10,905 nucleotides of DNA, from assembly GCA_003070825.1 (NCBI GenBank), contig QBLP01000046.1, positions 1 to 10,905 on the forward strand, written 5' to 3'. The stretch comes from Halanaerobium sp. GTDB lineage: Bacteria; Bacillota; Halanaerobiia; Halanaerobiales; Halanaerobiaceae. A program made the position numbers and the translations under genes. Each line of letters starts with the position of its first letter. The stretch's first letter is position 1. This document shows, one piece after another, positions 1 to 5,095 of the stretch. Below the pieces are notes generated by a model. The model was not told where the DNA came from. It worked only from the letters and a program-made list of their open reading frames with translations, and did not search any database.

Positions 1-95
1 TGCAATGACTTTTTTATTCTGCAATAATAGGGAATTTTAGTTTGCAACTTTCGGGAATACTACTTTGCAATTCCCGGTAATTTTAGTATACAACA
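1..95. mobile_element. terminal end of an IS21-like insertion sequence (partial)
   Basis: Read on the minus strand, this segment starts TGTTGTATAC or TGTATAC near 92-95 and runs into several spaced TGCAA blocks. An end made of several transposase-binding repeats, with TG/CA tips, is typical of the IS21 (IstA/IstB) family. No transposase sequence is in the window, so the element must extend leftward beyond base 1. The exact tip (92 or 95) and target duplication cannot be fixed without the other end. The family call is an inference from end architecture. Confidence 0.5.
20..88. repeat. three TGCAA-headed repeats with exact 23-bp period
   Basis: Units begin at 20, 43 and 66, each with TGCAA followed by a GGGAAT/CCCGGTAAT-like core and a TTTAGT or CTACT tail. 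A fourth TGCAA sits at 1, 19 bp before the first unit. The 23-bp phasing puts sites roughly two helical turns apart on one DNA face, as expected for multiple transposase subunits bound at an element end. Confidence 0.75.
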
Positions 96-116
96 AATAG
101 AGAAGAGCATAGACTA

Positions 117-149
117 TTTAAGAAAATAGCTATTATTTACGATTATAAT
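117..149 (+). promoter_or_regulatory. candidate promoter of the flgT-like operon
   Basis: A perfect TATAAT lies at 144-149, about 29 bases before the GTG at 178, but no good -35 is seen at 16-18 bp. An overlapping alternative is a flagellar sigma-D-like pair: TAAG at 119-122 and, after 16 bp, ACGATTAT at 139-146, which keeps the CGAT core of that class. The insertion-sequence end just upstream could also supply outward transcription. Both readings are weak. Confidence 0.35.
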
Positions 150-177
150 AACGAAAGATACAATTGGCAGAAAAGAG

Positions 178-1377
178 GTGAAAATAATCAGAAGCTCTTT
201 CCTTAAAATGATATTCATTCTAATTTTAATCACACTAATTACACCACAAATTGAAGCTGAAGAAATAACAGTCAGTGCTGAAGCAGAAATTACTGGTGGA
301 GTAGAAATAGCCAGGAGAGAAGCTCTACAGAAAGCATTTTTAAGGGCGGTGCATCGGATCACAGGCAGCTATATTCGACAATCAACACTGCTAAAAAATT
401 CTGAGCTGATCAGCCAGCGCATTTATTCCAGGGCAGAAGGTTATGTCACAAACTATCAGATTCTAAAAGAATCAGCTGCTGAGGGAGTTTATAAGCTGCA
501 GCTTAAGGCAGAGGTAAGCTTCAGCCTTATTTCAGACTTAGAGGAGCTTAAACTGGTCATTGAAACTCAGACCAGCAATCCTCGGATTCTTTTGCTAATA
601 GATGATGCGCAGCCAGAAACTTTAACCCGAGAACCAGGTAATCAATTTCAGGTAGAGGTGGATAAAATAAAACGAAATCTGGGCGCACCTGCAGTAGTAA
701 ATCGAAAGGCAGCAGAGATACAGCATAATTTACGAGCTGGCCTCAAAGAACTGGGTTTTAAATTAGCTCCTGAAAATCAATTTTTAAATTCGCTTCTAAA
801 TCCGGCCCAGTGGCAGCAGCAGGCCGTAGAATTGTTAAGAAAATCCAGGCAGCCTTTTGAAATCTTAATAATTGGCAAACATAATGCAGCCAGATTAGGA
901 GAAAGAGATTTTGGTGTGGGAACTTTAACTATTCAGGGAGTGACAAGCTCAATGTCAATCTACAGTGCCCAGACCGGAGAAAAATTAAAGGAAATCAATT
1001 TTACCGAAAAGGCTTATGCCCGAGACGCCGTTAGAGCTTTAGCAATTGCGGTAGAAAAAATGAGTAGATCTGGTGCTGAGAGGCTGGCAGTAGAGCTAAT
1101 GCCTCTGATCAATCTAAACAGTGGCCAGAAAAGACTTAAGTTGCAGGTAAATAATCTTGCTTCCTTTGAGGATTTAACTGCTCTGGAGGGGGTAATTAAA
1201 AAAATGGGAGGAATTCAGAGTTTTAAACTTCAGACTTTTGCTGATAATTCAGCCTCATATTTACTTAAGGTAATTCAGAGTACAGCTGTACTGGCAGAGC
1301 GTTTCCAGAATGAAGAAGATTTTCCACTGGAGGTTCTGGAACTTGGACCTGATTATTTAAAACTTAAAGCCAATTAA
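178..1377 (+). CDS. FlgT-like exported protein (flagellar assembly protein T-type)
   Basis: An exported 399-residue protein with a hydrophobic signal segment at about 11-27 and likely cleavage near IEA-EE; no lipobox cysteine. Residues 28-118 resemble the FlgT N-terminal domain: a short strand, an alanine-rich helix (AREALQKAFLRAV), a GYV-x-NY stretch at 88-93 and a closing strand (YKLQLKAEVSF). Residues 134-143 (NPRILLLIDD) open a middle domain, with another core around 228-310. Residues 316-399 look like a small alpha/beta domain. In Vibrio, FlgT forms the H-ring of the sodium-driven motor. The next two genes resemble FlgP and FlgO, which supports the call. The start is uncertain: the GTG sits inside a Shine-Dalgarno-like AAGAGGTGA (173-181), while the next in-frame ATG (208) has no ribosome binding site but would still keep a signal peptide. 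LPP20-type exported proteins are the main alternative. Confidence 0.65.
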   Translation: MKIIRSSFLKMIFILILITLITPQIEAEEITVSAEAEITGGVEIARREALQKAFLRAVHRITGSYIRQSTLLKNSELISQRIYSRAEGYVTNYQILKESAAEGVYKLQLKAEVSFSLISDLEELKLVIETQTSNPRILLLIDDAQPETLTREPGNQFQVEVDKIKRNLGAPAVVNRKAAEIQHNLRAGLKELGFKLAPENQFLNSLLNPAQWQQQAVELLRKSRQPFEILIIGKHNAARLGERDFGVGTLTIQGVTSSMSIYSAQTGEKLKEINFTEKAYARDAVRALAIAVEKMSRSGAERLAVELMPLINLNSGQKRLKLQVNNLASFEDLTALEGVIKKMGGIQSFKLQTFADNSASYLLKVIQSTAVLAERFQNEEDFPLEVLELGPDYLKLKAN

Positions 1378-1409
1378 TAAAATTAATATCAAAACAGGAG
1401 ATGATAAAG

Positions 1410-2219
1410 ATGAAAAAATTATTTACAGCACTATTAATCACAGCATTTTTAGTTTTAAGCCTTGCTTCTGCAGTCAGTGCAGATGAAGAGTTAGTTTCCA
1501 ATGTAATGGTCAAATATTTTAAGGGATCAGTTGAGACAGTTGGAATGGCAGTAGCTCCCAGTAATGTAGCCAATGAAGCTCAGGGTAAAGTGTTAGCAAG
1601 GACAGGAGCTATTGTAGATGCCAGAGCTAAGATGCTGGAATATATCAAAGGTGTCAACGTTTCAAAGAATGTAACTGTAGTAAATGCTATGGCTAATTCT
1701 AAAATTAATCAGTCTGTCGAAGGACTGGTCAAGGGTACATATGTAGTTAAAGGAAGCGAAAAGTGGGAAGATGGAATTTACAGTGTAACTATGCGCAAGG
1801 ATATTGACGAATTTAACCGCGTATTTTACGAAGAACAGAGTTCCGAATTTGCTTCAGAGAAAGCTACCAAAAAAACAGACTATACAGGTCTTGTGATTGA
1901 TGCCCGTAACACAGATTTAAATCCACAGGTAATGTTTAGAGTTGAAGCTGAAAATGGAACAGTAGTTTATGATAATACAAAGGCACTTTTTGAGCCTGCT
2001 GTGGACAAGGGGCTGGTTGGGTTTGCTCCTTCAATTGAAAAAGCATCTAGTTTACCTCGAGTTGGTGAGTCTCCAATGGTTGTTGAGGCTATTGATGTCA
2101 CTGGCGAAAACGGTACAGTTGTAGTTGTCAGTAATGAAGATGCAGCTGCCATTAACAGTCAGTTAGCCCAGACAAAAGTATTTAGACAGGCCAATGTAGT
2201 AGCCGTTATAGATGAATAG
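1410..2219 (+). CDS. LPP20-family exported protein, FlgP-like
   Basis: A 269-residue exported protein. The ATG at 1410 is chosen because AGGAG (1396-1400) lies 9 bases upstream; the in-frame ATG at 1401 abuts that site. The signal peptide is about residues 1-24 (ending SAVSA-DEE), with no lipobox cysteine although LPP20 proteins are often lipoproteins. Residues 42-132 carry the LPP20 pattern: a strand with VGMAVA, an AQGKVLARTGAIVDARAKMLE helix, IKGVNVS, VEGLVKG and a final strand YSVTMRKDI. Residues 159-247 form a second domain seen in many of these proteins (TGLVIDAR, RVGESP, SNEDAAAI). FlgP of Vibrio is an outer-membrane-associated motility protein and Campylobacter FlgP builds the basal disk. 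The 32-base gap to the flgT-like gene and the overlap with the next gene indicate one operon. Confidence 0.7.
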   Translation: MKKLFTALLITAFLVLSLASAVSADEELVSNVMVKYFKGSVETVGMAVAPSNVANEAQGKVLARTGAIVDARAKMLEYIKGVNVSKNVTVVNAMANSKINQSVEGLVKGTYVVKGSEKWEDGIYSVTMRKDIDEFNRVFYEEQSSEFASEKATKKTDYTGLVIDARNTDLNPQVMFRVEAENGTVVYDNTKALFEPAVDKGLVGFAPSIEKASSLPRVGESPMVVEAIDVTGENGTVVVVSNEDAAAINSQLAQTKVFRQANVVAVIDE

Positions 2220-2229
2220 AGTTTTGATT

Positions 2230-2784
2230 ATGAACAAAATATCAAAGTATTTGTTGCTGACTGCTGTTATTTTAATTCTAACAGCAGCTCCAGCGGCAGC
2301 TAATAATCTTGGTGAGGCAGTAGAGACGGTAGTTTCTGGGCTGACCTCTGATTTATTTATGGAAATTGAGGCAGACCAGGATTATAAAATTGCTGTAGCA
2401 GACTTTTTAAATCAAAATTATCGGAAGACACAGCTCAGCAACTTTATAACTGAAAACATTACTATTAAATTGATTAATGAAAGTGGACCGAATATCAGGG
2501 TGCTGGAGCGTCAGCGTTTAAATTCAGTTTTAGAAGAACAGGATCGAATGACTTCCGGTGTATTAAAGCAGGATACTTCCGAAAAAATTGGTGAGCTTCT
2601 GGGAGCTGACAGTATTGTTATCGGTAAGTATTATAATATTAAAAATAAAATTCATCTAATTGCCAAGCTGGTTTCTATAGAGACGGGATATATTCAATCT
2701 GCAGTTAAGCTGGTATTTGAAAAAGATGAGATAACCCATTCACTTCTCGGTGAAAATTATATTCAGCGGACAATGAATAATTAA
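2230..2784 (+). CDS. CsgG/FlgO-like exported protein
   Basis: A 184-residue exported protein with a signal segment of about residues 4-24 (ending APAAA-NN) and no cysteine, hence not a lipoprotein. The body resembles the FlgO/CsgG alpha/beta fold: KIAVADF at 53-59, a helix NFITENITIKL, the NIRVLERQRLNSVLEEQ segment at 88-104, LLGADSIVIGKYY at 123-135 and a closing strand IHLIAKLVSIETG. This is much shorter than CsgG channel proteins and fits FlgO, a Vibrio outer-membrane motility protein. An in-frame ATG at 2212 overlaps the previous gene by 8 bases but has no ribosome binding site. The ATG at 2230 gives a cleaner signal peptide with a weak TAGAG (2217-2221) upstream. Translation is probably coupled to the upstream gene. 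No clear terminator follows. Confidence 0.65.
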   Translation: MNKISKYLLLTAVILILTAAPAAANNLGEAVETVVSGLTSDLFMEIEADQDYKIAVADFLNQNYRKTQLSNFITENITIKLINESGPNIRVLERQRLNSVLEEQDRMTSGVLKQDTSEKIGELLGADSIVIGKYYNIKNKIHLIAKLVSIETGYIQSAVKLVFEKDEITHSLLGENYIQRTMNN

Positions 2785-2839
2785 TTTAAAATCTAGCAGA
2801 GTCTTCTTTTGAAAATCTCACCAATGTAACAAAAATAAC

Positions 2840-2868
2840 TTGACAACCTCACTCTGATATGGCATAAT
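2840..2868 (+). promoter_or_regulatory. sigma-A promoter of ahpC
   Basis: TTGACA at 2840-2845 matches the -35 consensus exactly. A 17-bp spacer leads to CATAAT at 2863-2868 (5 of 6). The expected transcript start near 2875 leaves a leader of about 60 bases before the ahpC ATG. Confidence 0.85.
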
Positions 2869-2893
2869 ATTAATCAGTAACAATTATTAATAT
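2867..2893. promoter_or_regulatory. inverted repeat over the ahpC transcript start (candidate operator)
   Basis: ATATTAAT (2867-2874) and ATTAATAT (2886-2893) form a perfect 8-bp inverted repeat with half-site centres 19 bp apart. It covers the end of the -10 and the predicted start site, where a repressor would act. The A/T-only arms recall PerR/Fur boxes but do not match the PerR consensus well. Confidence 0.4.
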
Positions 2894-2935
2894 CAATCAG
2901 ACAAATTAAATCAAACTATACAGGAGGTACATATT

Positions 2936-3499
2936 ATGTCATTAGTAGGAAAAGAAGTATTACCATTTAAGGCAGATGCCTATCAAAACGGAGAGTTTCT
3001 GCAGGTTACCCATGAGGATTTCAAAGATCAGTGGAGTGTTGTTGTTTTTTATCCGGCTGACTTTACCTTTGTCTGCCCGACTGAATTAAGTGATTTACAG
3101 AGTGAATATGATAACTTAAAGGAACTGGGAGTTGAGGTGTATTCTGTTTCTACAGATACCCACTATACCCATAAAGCCTGGCACGATAATTCCCCCACGA
3201 TTTCTGAGATCGAATTTGTGATGGTTGGAGATCCTTCTCACACTCTATCTAAAAACTTTAATGTTTTAATCGAAGAAGAGGGACTTGCTGACCGCGCTAC
3301 CTTTATTATCGACCCCGATGGAGTTGTGCAGGGAATAGAAATCAACGCCGGCAACCTGGGCCGTGATGCCAGTGCAATTGTGAGCAAGATTAAAGCTGCT
3401 CAGTATGTGCGCAATAACCCAGAGGAAGTCTGCCCGGCTAAATGGCAGGAAGGAAGCAAAACCTTAAAGCCAGGACTGAACCTTGTTGGTAAGATTTAA
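2936..3499 (+). CDS. ahpC: peroxiredoxin AhpC (typical 2-Cys)
   Basis: This cytoplasmic thiol peroxidase reduces hydrogen peroxide, organic hydroperoxides and peroxynitrite. The 187-residue length equals that of the AhpC family. The peroxidatic cysteine is C47 in FYPADFTFVCPTE, with the family's T44 and P40 before it; the resolving cysteine is C166 in EEVCPAKW, the same numbering as in E. coli AhpC. The C-terminal KPGLNLVGKI fits the decamer-forming AhpC subgroup. The start is secure: AGGAGGT sits just upstream of the ATG. It has its own promoter and terminator, so it is monocistronic. No ahpF is next to it, so the reductant (AhpF elsewhere, a thioredoxin or a rubredoxin-type donor) cannot be told from this window. 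The promoter-proximal inverted repeat suggests regulation, possibly by peroxide or iron. Confidence 0.95.
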   Translation: MSLVGKEVLPFKADAYQNGEFLQVTHEDFKDQWSVVVFYPADFTFVCPTELSDLQSEYDNLKELGVEVYSVSTDTHYTHKAWHDNSPTISEIEFVMVGDPSHTLSKNFNVLIEEEGLADRATFIIDPDGVVQGIEINAGNLGRDASAIVSKIKAAQYVRNNPEEVCPAKWQEGSKTLKPGLNLVGKI

Positions 3500-3575
3500 G
3501 TCCCTTAAGAAAAGGCTTTAATAAAATTTTGTTTTAGTAAATTTTAGAGCTAAAAGCTAAACATTAACTAAGGAG

Positions 3576-3606
3576 AAGGCAGCTGCATTTTGCGGCTGTC
3601 TTTTTC
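3576..3606 (+). terminator. intrinsic terminator of ahpC
   Basis: A 10-bp stem (GGCAGCTGCA 3578-3587 with TGCGGCTGTC 3591-3600, two G-U pairs) closes on a TTT loop. It is extended by A-T pairs and followed by TTTTT at 3601-3605. Confidence 0.9.
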
Positions 3607-3611
3607 AATGC

Positions 3612-3646
3612 AAAAAAAGACCCCACCTTAAACTTAAGGCAGGGTC
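3612..3646 (-). terminator. intrinsic terminator of the small minus-strand gene
   Basis: GACCC (3619-3623) pairs with GGGTC (3642-3646), and CCTTA with TAAGG inside it. Read on the minus strand the hairpin is followed by seven T residues (3618-3612). It lies about 40 bases past the stop of the minus-strand gene and back to back with the ahpC terminator. Confidence 0.8.
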
Positions 3647-3684
3647 AGTACATAGGATAGGAGTGTTATATGGTAAATATATTA

Positions 3685-3906
3685 TTAGTTATTTAACTCA
3701 ATCATTCCAGCATTTCGATCAGCACTATCAAGAGCAGAATCTTTGCTGCCAGACTCAACTTCACTCTGCTCGCTTTCTTTACTTTCAGTAATTTCAAATT
3801 TGTCATTTGGCTCTTCAGCAGTCTTTTGATTCTGAGCATAAATAATGCCGGTAAAAATAATCAGTACTATTAGGCCAAAGGTTAATATCTTGCTTCTGTT
3901 TTTCAT
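3685..3906 (-). CDS. small exported or membrane-anchored acidic protein, unknown function
   Basis: A 73-residue protein, not recognised. Residues 1-6 are basic, residues 7-24 are a hydrophobic segment ending IIYAQ (signal peptide or single anchor), and the remainder is hydrophilic and rich in E, S, D and K (for example KESEQSEVESGSKD). It is supported as a real gene by an AGAGGATG ribosome binding site about 8 bases before the ATG, a TTGTCA/TATTAT promoter and a dedicated terminator. The C-terminal piece DSALDSADRNAGMIEL loosely resembles the first helix and strand of TlpA/thioredoxin-like domains (SALxxAxxxxKxxLxxF). The protein may therefore be a decayed remnant of a membrane-anchored thioredoxin, but no CXXC follows and the frames past the stop do not continue such a domain. 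That reading is speculative. Confidence 0.65.
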   Translation of the reverse strand: MKNRSKILTFGLIVLIIFTGIIYAQNQKTAEEPNDKFEITESKESEQSEVESGSKDSALDSADRNAGMIELNN

Positions 3907-3928
3907 AGCTAATCATCCTCTCTTTTTT

Positions 3929-3958
3929 ATAATAATTTTTAAATGAGTGATTTGACAA
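3929..3958 (-). promoter_or_regulatory. promoter of the small minus-strand gene
   Basis: On the minus strand TTGTCA (3958-3953) is followed after 18 bp by TATTAT (3934-3929), each 5 of 6 to consensus. The start codon lies about 23 bases downstream of the -10. The remainder of the 3907-4173 gap holds this promoter, the divergent one at 4108-4136 and no other gene that I can support. Confidence 0.6.
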
Positions 3959-4107
3959 GGGGAGAACTTTTTTCTTCCGATCGCCTCTTGCAACTAATAT
4001 GATAGCAGTAGTTTTTAATGAAAGTATGAGCATAGTTTGAATTATTATTTAAACTTTAAGATTTTTTAGAGAAGCTCCAGGCTGCTGAAGCAAAACCAGC
4101 TTTCAAA

Positions 4108-4136
4108 TTGACTAAAGTGAACAAATAATATAGTAT
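4108..4136 (+). promoter_or_regulatory. promoter of the LysM protein / two-component operon
   Basis: TTGACT (4108-4113), a 17-bp spacer and TAGTAT (4131-4136) form a plausible sigma-A promoter. A perfect TATAAT also lies at 4137-4142 but without a matching -35. Either places the transcript start close to 4143-4150, which argues for the start codon at 4174 rather than the ATG at 4147. Confidence 0.6.
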
Positions 4137-4173
4137 TATAATTGAAATGAGTGAAAAAAGGGGACTGATAGTA

Positions 4174-5088
4174 ATGCGGAGGGCAACATTATTTTTAGCG
4201 ATTTTTTTGGTTTTCTGGTCACCACTGCTTCTGGCAGAGGATGATCCAAATATCGAGTTAAATGCTAAGTCAATAAATTTAGATGATGATGAGCAGATTT
4301 TAGAGCTCAAAAATGAAATAGAAAAAAAGAGTGAATTAGAAAAAGATATGATAGTCGGCAGTACTGTAGTTTTTTTAAACGGCAGAGAAGATCAGATTCG
4401 AAGCAGGGAGAGTAATCTCGGTAATTTAATTACAGATGCAATTTTAGCCAGAGCAAATGCTGATCTGGCATTTATCAACAGCAGAACTATCAGTACTTCA
4501 ATTGATAAAGGTTTAATTAGTGTCCGGGATGTTAAGGAGAGTATCCCGGCCAAAGATGAAGTAATTGTAAAAAAAATTAAGGGTTCAGATCTGATTAAAA
4601 CTATGCAGCATGCAGTCTCTAAATATCCGGAAACCGCAGGTTTTTTTCCCCAGCTGAGTGGTGGGAGAATACTTTTTGCCTGGAGCTTATATTCTGAAAA
4701 TGATATTGTAAGGGCTGAAGTCAATTCAAAGCTGATTCGGGGTGAGGAATACTATTTAATTGCCACCAATGATTCGCTGGCTGCTGGAGGAGACGGTTTT
4801 GAGGAAATTAAAGAGGCAGAAGAGATTGAAAATGCCGGCCGGTTGGATGAGATTTTAATCGACTATCTGCAGCGGAAAGAGATTATAGATCGAGTTGAGA
4901 TGGAACGGATCATTCCCCTGCGAAGAGTAGGTGGTAATTTAGTCTATCGGGTTGAGCAGGGAGATTATCTCTACTCAATTGCTCAGAAGTTTTCGACTAC
5001 TGTTGAAGGAATTATGCAGGCAAACGGAATTGAAAATAGAAATTTAATCTATCGGGGTCAGGATCTAATCATCCCCGGTCTAAGGTGA
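4174..5088 (+). CDS. exported 5'-nucleotidase C-terminal domain protein with LysM, no catalytic domain
   Basis: A 304-residue exported protein. The ATG at 4174 is chosen because AAGGGGA (4158-4164) lies 9 bases upstream, and the predicted transcript start would exclude the ATG at 4147. The signal peptide is residues 1-21 (ending LLLA-EDD). Residues 60-240 match the 5'-nucleotidase C-terminal (substrate-specificity) domain: RSRESNLGNLITDAI at 76-90, an SIPAKDEVIV strand, an LSGGR region and NDSLAAGGDGF at 199-209. Residues 256-302 are a LysM repeat (YRVEQGDYLYSIAQKF ... LIYRGQDLIIPG) expected to bind peptidoglycan. The usual N-terminal metallophosphoesterase domain with its metal ligands is absent, so nucleotide hydrolysis by this protein alone is unlikely. 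It may bind a nucleotide or sugar-phosphate ligand in the envelope. Its stop lies within the ribosome binding site of the sensor kinase gene, which indicates an operon and a possible sensory role. Confidence 0.8.
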   Translation: MRRATLFLAIFLVFWSPLLLAEDDPNIELNAKSINLDDDEQILELKNEIEKKSELEKDMIVGSTVVFLNGREDQIRSRESNLGNLITDAILARANADLAFINSRTISTSIDKGLISVRDVKESIPAKDEVIVKKIKGSDLIKTMQHAVSKYPETAGFFPQLSGGRILFAWSLYSENDIVRAEVNSKLIRGEEYYLIATNDSLAAGGDGFEEIKEAEEIENAGRLDEILIDYLQRKEIIDRVEMERIIPLRRVGGNLVYRVEQGDYLYSIAQKFSTTVEGIMQANGIENRNLIYRGQDLIIPGLR

Positions 5089-5095
5089 ATTTAAT

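Noticed and set aside
1..92. CRISPR-like array from the regularly spaced TGCAA units
   Set aside because: The units are only partly identical, have no separate spacers, and the 23-bp period is too short for a repeat plus spacer; a transposon end explains them better.
2785..2839. Possible terminator after the flgO-like gene
   Set aside because: I could not find a stem with a T-tract; the TCTTCTTTTGAAAATCTC stretch pairs poorly.
3815..4033. 72-codon minus-strand frame overlapping the small exported-protein gene
   Set aside because: It lacks a ribosome binding site, has unlikely composition, and covers the promoter of the better-supported gene in another frame.
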